Assembly: GCA_964513095.1 (NCBI GenBank)
Contig: CAZELH010000041.1
Location: forward strand, 1 to 6,347
From: JBDKGD01 sp964513095
Lineage (GTDB): Bacteria; Patescibacteriota; Minisyncoccia; UBA6257; 2-01-FULL-56-20
DNA: 6,347 nucleotides
Reading direction: 5' to 3'
The position numbers and the translations under genes are program-made. The notes below the pieces were generated by a model, which had not been told where the DNA came from, did not search any database, and saw only the letters and a list, made by a program, of their open reading frames with translations. Below are positions 1 to 6,289 of the stretch, piece after piece; positions within the stretch are counted from its first letter, which is position 1; each line of letters starts with the position of its first letter.

Positions 1-606
1 TACCTGAACCCAGAGAATTTTCTTCTTACTGGAATGACGAAAGAAGATTTGATAGTAATCGAAAAAGGAGAAGATGGCTTTCCCTGTATCCCATGGAGAA
101 ATGTTGAAAAATATCAAGAAATAATACAGGAGACCTACCAAGAAAAAGTCGCCAAGAAATCAGAAAATTCGGAAAGACGAATAATCACAACAGCAACAAT
201 TATAGGAACGATAGCAGCCACAGCGATAATAATCATAGGATTAGCAAGTAAAGCCGGTGTTGCCGAACTATTTGAGATTTTTGTTCTTTCCATGATGGCT
301 GGTATGATAATTTTTATTGTAACAGGCGCGATACTAAAAGTGGTGAATGATTGTTATTTCACGCAAGAATATCCGCAATGGTGGGAAAGTTCGTCCTTGC
401 AAGAATACCAAGGAGTAATACCCGAGGACATACTCGAAACAATGAGGGAAATTGCAAGCGATGTAGAGGAGGGCACCTCTATCAACTTCTCTATAAGTAC
501 ATTTTCCGATGCTCATTATGATAAAAAAAATCGGCACTTTCTTAAAGAAATAACAAAAAATAGCAAAACAACAACCGAAAGAGTAATCGCTTATTGGGAG
601 GACTAA
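1..606 (+). CDS. Hypothetical protein with two predicted membrane segments, possibly 5'-partial
   Basis: I do not recognise this protein. The first ATG in frame is at 34, giving 190 residues, but the frame has no stop back to base 1 (codons for YLNPENFLLTG precede that Met). The gene may therefore begin outside the window; only GGA lies before the ATG at 34, a weak ribosome-binding signal. Counting from the Met at 34, residues 1-49 are polar and charged. Two hydrophobic stretches follow at about 50-71 (rich in Ile, Ala and Thr) and 78-104, separated by a short linker (ASKAGV). A soluble, acidic C-terminal region of about 85 residues ends in AYWED. A basic cluster (SERRI) just before segment 1 would favour a cytoplasmic N terminus, placing both tails in the cytoplasm with a hairpin in the membrane; this is inference. 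It stands convergent to dut and ends just before a hairpin terminator. Sampled base composition is AT-richer than pheT. Confidence is high that it is coding, low on function. Confidence 0.75.
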   Translation, partial: YLNPENFLLTGMTKEDLIVIEKGEDGFPCIPWRNVEKYQEIIQETYQEKVAKKSENSERRIITTATIIGTIAATAIIIIGLASKAGVAELFEIFVLSMMAGMIIFIVTGAILKVVNDCYFTQEYPQWWESSSLQEYQGVIPEDILETMREIASDVEEGTSINFSISTFSDAHYDKKNRHFLKEITKNSKTTTERVIAYWED

Positions 607-612
607 CCAACA

Positions 613-651
613 CACCCCGCATGAATTTTCATGCGGGGTGAATTTATTTTT
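613..651 (+). terminator. Rho-independent terminator between convergent genes
   Basis: An 11-bp perfect inverted repeat has arms at 613-623 (CACCCCGCATG) and 630-640, with a 6-nt loop AATTTT that can close by two further A-T pairs. It starts 6 nt after the TAA stop of the plus-strand gene. A T-rich tract (643-651, interrupted by one A) follows on the plus strand, so it best serves the plus-strand membrane-protein gene. On the minus strand the hairpin lies 26 nt beyond the dut stop and is followed by TGTTGG rather than a T-run. Termination of the pheS-dut transcript here would thus rest on the hairpin alone or be inefficient. Confidence 0.85.
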
Positions 652-666
652 ATAAAAAATTACATT

Positions 667-1098
667 CTATCTCGCCCCCGTACCTCCAAACCCGCCACGA
701 TCCTTATTCCCCATCACATCAACTTCACTCCACTGGGCGGTTTCATATTTTACAAATACCCCTTGCGCAATCCGATCTCCTTTTTCCACAACCACAGGAG
801 TAGAAGTGAAATTAAAATACGCCGCTTTATATTCATCGCCATCTCCACAAAAATCAGAATCCCCAATCCCGATACCATTCGCGAGTATCAGTCCTTTTTT
901 GTGCGTCGAACTGCGTGCGGCAATAAGCAAAAAATATCCAGATGGAGTCTCGACCGCCACATTCAGTGGTACATATCCAACGGCACCAGCGGGAATCTCG
1001 ACTCGTTCACGAGCCGCCAAATCAAACCCAGCTGCCCCTGCAGTGTGATACTGCGGAAGTGGCACCTCTTTTGAAAATCGTTTTATACGAATATCCAT
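667..1098 (-). CDS. dut: Deoxyuridine 5'-triphosphate nucleotidohydrolase (dUTPase), trimeric type
   Basis: Hydrolyses dUTP to dUMP and pyrophosphate in the cytoplasm, keeping uracil out of DNA and feeding dTMP synthesis. The 143-residue length is normal for the homotrimeric family, and all five motifs can be read. Motif 1 is AGAAGFDLAA (20-29); motif 2 is ARSS (61-64); motif 3 is GIGDSDF (77-83), with D80 as the expected catalytic Asp; motif 4 is DRIAQ (108-112); motif 5 is RGGFGGTG (134-141), the mobile C-terminal arm that closes over the nucleotide. In motif 3 the usual Tyr of the D-x-Y signature is Phe (F83), and it is followed by an acidic CGDGDEYK stretch. The ATG at 1098 gives the expected N terminus (MDIRIKRF) and lies 3 nt after the cca stop, with no Shine-Dalgarno sequence, so translation may be coupled to cca. 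It is the last gene of the minus-strand cluster. A dCTP deaminase is less likely because motifs 3 and 5 are of dUTPase type. Confidence 0.95.
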   Translation of the reverse strand: MDIRIKRFSKEVPLPQYHTAGAAGFDLAARERVEIPAGAVGYVPLNVAVETPSGYFLLIAARSSTHKKGLILANGIGIGDSDFCGDGDEYKAAYFNFTSTPVVVEKGDRIAQGVFVKYETAQWSEVDVMGNKDRGGFGGTGAR

Positions 1099-1101
1099 TA
1101 C

Positions 1102-2589
1102 TTAAGTAATAAAATGTTTTTTCTTAATCTCTGCTTCAAGTCCACTTTCCGCCTCTGCTACTTTTTGTTTCGCATGGGTAGCCATCTCTTGTAATTGCGC
1201 ATCCGAAAATTCTGCCAATTCATGCAATCTATTTTCTAAATAATCAGAAGTGTTACGCGCGGGATCTTCCAACACCTCCTCAAGAAGTGCCGCTAAAAGC
1301 ATTCCCACGCGCGGAGAAGGAGCAATGTCGGCAATACGCATCACATCTGCTCCCGTAAGCGCCAACATTTTGGCAGAAATTGGATCGCGACGTACTTTAT
1401 CAATCATAAATTGCAAATGTCGCGCTTTATACGGCACAGCTTTTGGAACTCCCGAACCAATCCGATCCGCTTCTCGTACTTTAAATAAATCATCAATAGA
1501 ATCCTCTCCCACGCGCGCAATAAATCGACGCACCCCTGCTTCAGTAACCTCACCCACGTTGTAGTAAAACAAATGGTATCGCACCAAATGCGAAACAGCT
1601 TTTACGAAATCTCGAGGAAAATGCAATCGATCAAGCATGGTAATGACCATCTTCCCTCCAATCCCATCGTGATTATAAAATGTGGAATCCGGACCCTCAC
1701 CTCGCTTTGAACGAGGCTTACCCACATCGTGAAGTAAACTCGCCATGCGAACCACAGGGGAATAATTTTCACGAGCACTGTACCCGAGCGCACGCACATT
1801 ATGTTCAAACACCGTATAAATATGATGCTTGTTTTGACCGCACCCAATCCCCTCACGAAGCTCCGGTAAAATAAAAGTAAGCAATCCCAATTCTTCCAAT
1901 AGATAAATACCGGCATCGGCACGTGGCGTCATAATTATTTTCGTAAGCTCATCACGAATACGCTCCGGTGCAATCGCGCCCAACAAATTAGCACGCTCAA
2001 TAATCGCTGATCGAGTATGCGCCTCAATGATAAAACCCAATTGCATTGCAAAGCGCACCGCACGCATTAATCGCAATCCATCTTCGCTAAATCTCTGCAA
2101 AGGATCGCCGACCGCACGAATAATTTTTTTCTCCATATCAGTTTGACCGCCGTACGGATCAACAACCACGCACTGCGCAATATCAAAATCATCACTCGCA
2201 CAATCAGCCAAGCGAATAGCCATTGCGTTCACGGTAAAATCACGTCGACTAAGATCTTCTTCAATAGTAGAAGCAAACGACACAGCGTCAGGATGACGAC
2301 CGTCGCTATATTCACTTTCCACGCGAAACGTTGTGACCTCAACAACCGCTACCGTTGGATCTTCGGATCGGGTTTTTACTCCAACCGTCCCAAACGAATT
2401 TTCATACACGCTGTCAGGAAAAATCTCTTGGATAATTTCCGGAGTAGCGCTGGTAGTGATATCCCAATCCTTAGGATGTAAACCTTGTAATAAATCGCGC
2501 ACACACCCACCAACAAGGTATGCGGGATACCCTGCGGTCTCAAGCAGGTATCCAATTTGTTGTATTTCGCGAGGAATAAGAGATGTCAT
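1102..2589 (-). CDS. cca: CCA tRNA nucleotidyltransferase (class II) with HD domain
   Basis: Adds or repairs the 3'-terminal CCA of tRNAs from CTP and ATP without a nucleic-acid template. The product has 495 residues. The nucleotidyltransferase head shows LVGGCVRD (25-32), the metal-binding pair D41/D43 in DWDI, RRDFTVNAMA (115-124) and EDGLRLMRAVRF (169-180), whose E169, D170 and R173 form the EDxxR nucleotide-selection motif of class II enzymes. Neck and body regions follow. An HD-type region shows H263, LLHDVGK (H287, D288), NHDG (H307) and D375. In the family this domain can carry phosphohydrolase activity; here that is inference. The last 60 or so residues are helical and charged. The EDxxR form and the context favour CCA-adding enzyme over poly(A) polymerase, which belongs to the same superfamily. 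The ATG at 2589 places GG27-28 at the normal distance from the N terminus; it lies 11 nt after pheT and has no Shine-Dalgarno sequence. The tRNA gene at the right edge does not encode CCA, so this enzyme is needed for its maturation. Confidence 0.93.
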   Translation of the reverse strand: MTSLIPREIQQIGYLLETAGYPAYLVGGCVRDLLQGLHPKDWDITTSATPEIIQEIFPDSVYENSFGTVGVKTRSEDPTVAVVEVTTFRVESEYSDGRHPDAVSFASTIEEDLSRRDFTVNAMAIRLADCASDDFDIAQCVVVDPYGGQTDMEKKIIRAVGDPLQRFSEDGLRLMRAVRFAMQLGFIIEAHTRSAIIERANLLGAIAPERIRDELTKIIMTPRADAGIYLLEELGLLTFILPELREGIGCGQNKHHIYTVFEHNVRALGYSARENYSPVVRMASLLHDVGKPRSKRGEGPDSTFYNHDGIGGKMVITMLDRLHFPRDFVKAVSHLVRYHLFYYNVGEVTEAGVRRFIARVGEDSIDDLFKVREADRIGSGVPKAVPYKARHLQFMIDKVRRDPISAKMLALTGADVMRIADIAPSPRVGMLLAALLEEVLEDPARNTSDYLENRLHELAEFSDAQLQEMATHAKQKVAEAESGLEAEIKKKHFIT

Positions 2590-2600
2590 ACTAAAATAAT

Positions 2601-4607
2601 CTACCGAATCTGCGCGGAAAAAAGACCAGCTACTGTTTTTTGTATATACTCACACGCCACATTCACTTCTTCATCCGTCAAACTCCGTTCTTCAGAAGAA
2701 AAAACTAATCGAAACGTCAAGCTAACACTACCGGAAAAACGAACCTCGTCGACATATTCATCAATAAGATCAACATCGCTCAAAAAACGATCTTGTCCGG
2801 CTTGATACAAAGCATCAGCAATCTCCCCAATGCCATGATCGCGGGAAACAAGGAATGAAATATCTCGAACAATGGAAGGAAATTTCGCAAAAGGGGTAAA
2901 TGCGCGCGTCGATGATACTGATTCAACAAGAACAGAAAGGTTAATTTCGCACCCACTCATCCACACATCATCCTCAAGACTCGTATGAACAAGAGCACCC
3001 ACCCTATCACCACCAACAGCAATACTTCCATCAGAAGAAATGGAATAATCGGTGATACCAAAAGAAGAAAATAGCTCTTCCAACGCTCCCTTAATTTCTC
3101 GAATAAGCACTGGCGTTTTTTTATGATAAGAAACAAACGCCACCGATACCGCCTCATCAATCCGACCAGCAACAGAAGCACACACATGTCCAATCTCAAA
3201 ACAAGAAGCACTTTCATAAAAACGAACATTAGAAGCGCTTGCGACTAATAAACCGGGCAATAAACTGGTTCGCAAAAAATTCTTTTCCGAAGAAATAGGA
3301 TTTGCGACTTCAACAGGTTTTTGACTATCTCCAAAAATTGTCGAGGAAAAAGAAAATTCTGTCTGGACACGCGACACAAAAGAAGTGGTATACACTTGAT
3401 CAAAACCCAACCTACCAAGAATAGTTCGAACCTGTCCTTGCGCGACAACAACATCATCAGTAACGGGATGCGCAAGCGAAACAACCGGAGGAATGGCAGG
3501 TACACTCGCCACGCCAATAATCCGAACCAACTCCTCGCACAAATCAGGTAAAGTGGAAATATCGCGACGCCACACGGGCACCATTACCAAAAATGATTTT
3601 GGCGAAAACTTTTTTATCACCGAAGCAGGCAGTGGCGAGACACCAAATCCCAATCGTTTAAAAATACTAGATGCGTCAGATGCAGACACGGAAGTACCGA
3701 TCAATTTTTGATAAGCAGAAGGGTCAAATGCAATAGTTCTTGGAGATTCTTTTGAATAATCACTATCAACACTATCCAAAAAAACAGCGCCAAGCTCAGT
3801 ATATAAATTGGTAGCAAAATCACTCGCCATTTCCACTAAGCTACTAGAAATGTCATGAGAAAAACGAACAGATGCATCAGTGGTAATGCCTAGAGCTCGA
3901 GAGGCGCGGAATATTGAAGGGCCATTAAATGTCGCCGCCTCAAGAATAAATCGTCGAGTATCAGTAGTTACCCCCGCATGAGCGCCACCTTTTATACCAG
4001 CCAAAGCCAACGGTTGGACACCATCGGCAATAACAGGAATACCAGAAACGGCAACTTCCCGACCATCAAGCGTTAGCATAACTTCCCCCCCAACACCATT
4101 TCGCGCAATAATCTCACACGCTCCCTTTTTATTTTTTGCCATGCGATCGAAATCAAACACATGCAAAGGCTGTCCAGTTACCAGCATCGTGTAATTAGTA
4201 ACATCAACCAATGCGTTGATAGATTGAATTCCACAACTACTCAAAATCTTCTGCATCCACAAAGGACTAGAAGGTATTGATTTGGAAGTCTCGAAATATC
4301 GAGCGCTATATCGCGTACAAAAAGCTTTATCCTGAATAGAAACCAAAACTTTTCCTTTTTTAACAGGCTTATTTTTTATAGTTCGCAAATCAAATGAAAA
4401 TTGCGCACCGACAATAGCGGCGATTTCTCGCGCTAATCCAACATGAGAAGCGGCATCGCTATATCTATTGGGAAGTATTTTTACATCGAACACATCCCCC
4501 TCAACGCTTTCAACTTCAAAAACATGCAAAGGCAACAACCCCGCCACCTTCGCGATAGGTGGAATTTTTGGATATATTTTTTTGAGTAATGAATACGAGA
4601 ATTTCAT
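2601..4607 (-). CDS. pheT: Phenylalanyl-tRNA synthetase beta subunit, lacking the N-terminal OB-fold
   Basis: Beta chain of the (alpha-beta)2 enzyme that charges tRNA-Phe; it carries the editing site for mischarged Tyr-tRNA-Phe and binds tRNA. It has 668 residues, against about 795 in E. coli. The N terminus (MKFSYSLLKK, then residues to about 37) matches the start of the family. It then jumps directly to DVKILPNRYSDAASHVGLAR (41-60), which in E. coli comes after the roughly 110-residue EMAP-like tRNA-binding domain, so that domain is absent. The B3/B4 editing region is present: CGIQSINALVDVTNY (125-139), PLHVFD (147-152, probable editing His149), GGAHAG (207-212) and ILEAATF (221-227, probable editing Glu223). 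The TDASxR motif (243-248) is kept, but the ERG that usually follows it is replaced by SHD. The B5 domain is at about 288-370 (VPVWRRDIS, 343-351), the catalytic-like core at about 380-565, and the C-terminal FDX-ACB anticodon-binding domain at about 573-666 (AKFPSIVRDISF). It starts 3 nt after gene X. The normal C terminus argues against a simple truncation. Confidence 0.95.
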   Translation of the reverse strand: MKFSYSLLKKIYPKIPPIAKVAGLLPLHVFEVESVEGDVFDVKILPNRYSDAASHVGLAREIAAIVGAQFSFDLRTIKNKPVKKGKVLVSIQDKAFCTRYSARYFETSKSIPSSPLWMQKILSSCGIQSINALVDVTNYTMLVTGQPLHVFDFDRMAKNKKGACEIIARNGVGGEVMLTLDGREVAVSGIPVIADGVQPLALAGIKGGAHAGVTTDTRRFILEAATFNGPSIFRASRALGITTDASVRFSHDISSSLVEMASDFATNLYTELGAVFLDSVDSDYSKESPRTIAFDPSAYQKLIGTSVSASDASSIFKRLGFGVSPLPASVIKKFSPKSFLVMVPVWRRDISTLPDLCEELVRIIGVASVPAIPPVVSLAHPVTDDVVVAQGQVRTILGRLGFDQVYTTSFVSRVQTEFSFSSTIFGDSQKPVEVANPISSEKNFLRTSLLPGLLVASASNVRFYESASCFEIGHVCASVAGRIDEAVSVAFVSYHKKTPVLIREIKGALEELFSSFGITDYSISSDGSIAVGGDRVGALVHTSLEDDVWMSGCEINLSVLVESVSSTRAFTPFAKFPSIVRDISFLVSRDHGIGEIADALYQAGQDRFLSDVDLIDEYVDEVRFSGSVSLTFRLVFSSEERSLTDEEVNVACEYIQKTVAGLFSAQIR

Positions 4608-4610
4608 ATA

Positions 4611-5219
4611 TTAGTTGGTCTTCTCTGAGTCGAATCCCGCCTTTCGTAATTCTTCTTCCGATCTTAATAACTCTTCTTTGGATTCGCGTTCTTTTTTTAA
4701 TGCAATTTCGCTGTCGAAATTAATATTTGGATAGTTTGTTTGCAACTCAACTATCGTTGGCTCTATGTTTTTTTCTCTATTTCTTTGCAATGCCTCTGTT
4801 GTAAATCGAATGGCTGCTTCTTGATTCCTTGCATTCTCACTCATGTTTTCTAAAGATTTTTTTACTTCGGGAGAGATATCAACCTTGGTATTGGGTTCTG
4901 TTTTTTCCATAAGATCTACAATTCCCTGAAATACTGTATCAATGAAAATCTTTCTGCTTTTGTTGGCATTACTCTCCTTGTAGCTTTGAAAGTCTACTAA
5001 AAATTTATCCCACTCAACACGATCAATAAGTCCATTTTCAGCCTGCTCCTTAAAATGATTGTACTTGCTCCATATTTTGAGATCGATATCTTCCAACTCC
5101 CCTTCATTAAAACTTTGCTCATCTAAATCTTGGCCCAAAAAATTTTCAACTGCGCTTTTTATTTCCAAAACATATTTATCCTTTTCTTGTCTTGGTTGAT
5201 TGATGAATTGTTCGTTCAT
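4611..5219 (-). CDS. Hypothetical charged helical protein encoded between pheS and pheT
   Basis: I do not recognise this 202-residue protein. It has no signal peptide, no membrane segment and no cysteine. It is rich in Glu, Lys, Asn and Gln and looks largely alpha-helical. A moderately hydrophobic patch at about 90-104 (KIFIDTVFQGIVDLM) and aromatic residues at 50-80 (W50, Y53, F56, W70, F73, F77, Y80) suggest a folded core. The C-terminal part, about 168-196, is strongly charged (LKKERESKEELLRSEEELRK) and could form a coiled coil. It sits 6 nt after pheS and 3 nt before pheT, so it is almost certainly co-transcribed and perhaps translationally coupled with both. Two sampled 60-base stretches have 30-35% G+C, against 50% in one stretch of pheT and 40% in one of cca, which is compatible with a later insertion or relaxed selection. 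No Shine-Dalgarno sequence precedes the ATG (upstream AATACT). Coding status is supported by its fit between two genes with no overlap; function is unknown. Confidence 0.85.
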   Translation of the reverse strand: MNEQFINQPRQEKDKYVLEIKSAVENFLGQDLDEQSFNEGELEDIDLKIWSKYNHFKEQAENGLIDRVEWDKFLVDFQSYKESNANKSRKIFIDTVFQGIVDLMEKTEPNTKVDISPEVKKSLENMSENARNQEAAIRFTTEALQRNREKNIEPTIVELQTNYPNINFDSEIALKKERESKEELLRSEEELRKAGFDSEKTN

Positions 5220-5225
5220 AGTATT

Positions 5226-6236
5226 TTAAAATTGTTTTACGACTCGTAAATCACCCGAATACAACATTCGCACATCAGGAATTTCATGCTTGATCATAAG
5301 GAGTCGATCAATGCCAATTCCAAACGCAAATCCTTGTAATTCATTGGGATTGTAATGGGCGTACTCAAACACGCGTGGATGAACCATTCCCGCCCCCATG
5401 ACCTCCAACCACTGATTCCCCTTTTTCCCCGGTACCCGAATATCAACCTCTAAACCAGGCTCCACAAACGGAAAATAACTCGGACGATAGCGAAATTCTA
5501 TCGAATCACCGAAAAACTTTTGAAAAAAAGTCTCGATGATAAATTTAAAATTCGCGAGCGTTATAGACGGACCAACCATCAATCCCTCAAGTTGATAAAA
5601 ATTCACTTCATGGGTAGCATCGGTTGCCTCATATCGAAACACGCGCCCCGGAACAACAATCTGAAATGGTGGCTTGTGAGTTTCCATAAATCGCACTTGC
5701 ATTGGACTGGTGTGAGTACGCAACAACATTTTTTTCCTTGGATCAACGATGCTTTTTTCTTGTGCAATCCAAAAGGTGTCCCACATTTCACGCGCCGGAT
5801 GATTCGGAGCAATATTTAACGCATCGAAATTATAATATTCGCTCTCAACCTCCGGTCCTTCGATAACAGAAAAATTAAGGTCTCGAAAAATAGAAACTGC
5901 CTCATCGCAAATCCGAGCAAGTGGATGAACATGCCCGATAGAACGTCGCGCGGGAAGGGTTGTGTAATCAACGGACAAAGATTTTTTTGAAAGAGCAACA
6001 CGTCGTTCAGTAAGAGCAGTTTCAATGCTGGTACGCGCAGAAATCGCAACCGGACCAATAATTCTTTTATCAGTATCAGACAAATCTTTTAGTCCCTTCA
6101 AAATCACCGTCAGCGCTCCTTGGCGACCCAAATACGCAACGCGAAGGACTTCCAAATCAGCCAAAGAAGAAGCAGAGGCGATGGCTACAGAAGCATCGCT
6201 CACCAACCGTTCAATAGTTGATACCTGAATATCCAT
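5226..6236 (-). CDS. pheS: Phenylalanyl-tRNA synthetase alpha subunit
   Basis: Catalytic chain of phenylalanyl-tRNA synthetase: activates phenylalanine with ATP and transfers it to tRNA-Phe, in complex with PheT in the cytoplasm. The 336 residues are close to the 327 of E. coli. Residues 1-90 form the N-terminal helical arm, with AYLGRQGALT (34-43) typical of the family. The class II aminoacyl-tRNA synthetase core follows: GHVHPL (101-106), EGPEVESEYYNFDALN (126-141), LLRTHTSPMQVR (171-182), the motif 2 region RVFRYEATDATHEVNFYQLE (198-217), YRPSYFPFVEPG (250-261) and motif 3 GFAFGIGIDRL (302-312). Ala304 lies where E. coli has Ala294, the residue governing amino-acid pocket size, so normal Phe specificity is expected. 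The ATG at 6236 gives the standard N terminus but has no Shine-Dalgarno sequence. A candidate promoter would leave a leader of only about 7 nt, with no room for a T-box or a PheM-type attenuator. First protein gene of the cluster. Confidence 0.97.
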   Translation of the reverse strand: MDIQVSTIERLVSDASVAIASASSLADLEVLRVAYLGRQGALTVILKGLKDLSDTDKRIIGPVAISARTSIETALTERRVALSKKSLSVDYTTLPARRSIGHVHPLARICDEAVSIFRDLNFSVIEGPEVESEYYNFDALNIAPNHPAREMWDTFWIAQEKSIVDPRKKMLLRTHTSPMQVRFMETHKPPFQIVVPGRVFRYEATDATHEVNFYQLEGLMVGPSITLANFKFIIETFFQKFFGDSIEFRYRPSYFPFVEPGLEVDIRVPGKKGNQWLEVMGAGMVHPRVFEYAHYNPNELQGFAFGIGIDRLLMIKHEIPDVRMLYSGDLRVVKQF

Positions 6237-6249
6237 AAGAGATGTCTAT

Positions 6250-6278
6250 ACTATAAGATAAAACCCTCAAAGAGTAAA
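6250..6278 (-). promoter_or_regulatory. Candidate sigma70-type promoter for pheS
   Basis: On the minus strand a -35-like TTTACT (6273-6278, 4 of 6 matches to TTGACA) and a -10-like TATAGT (6250-6255, 5 of 6 matches to TATAAT) are separated by exactly 17 bp. Transcription would start near 6243, about 7 nt before the pheS ATG, giving an almost leaderless mRNA. The sequence is AT-rich, so chance matches are possible, and pheS might instead be read through from the tRNA upstream. Confidence 0.5.
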
Positions 6279-6289
6279 AAGAAAAAGAG

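Noticed and set aside
631..1074. Plus-strand open frame of 147 codons opposite dut
   Set aside because: It lies wholly antisense to a dut gene with all five motifs and starts inside the terminator hairpin; the translation has no family-like features.
1602..1922. Second minus-strand open frame inside cca, and similar antisense or shifted frames throughout pheT and pheS
   Set aside because: They overlap well-supported genes completely and have biased, low-complexity translations, as expected of shadow frames.
5220..5260. Possible internal promoter for gene X (TTTACG and TAAAAT with 16 bp between, at the 3' end of pheS)
   Set aside because: Such matches are expected by chance in AT-rich DNA, and the 6-nt gap to pheS makes co-transcription the simpler reading.
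6237..6289. T-box riboswitch or leader-peptide attenuator before pheS
   Set aside because: Only 53 nt separate the tRNA from pheS; there is no T-box sequence, no Phe-rich short frame and no terminator hairpin.
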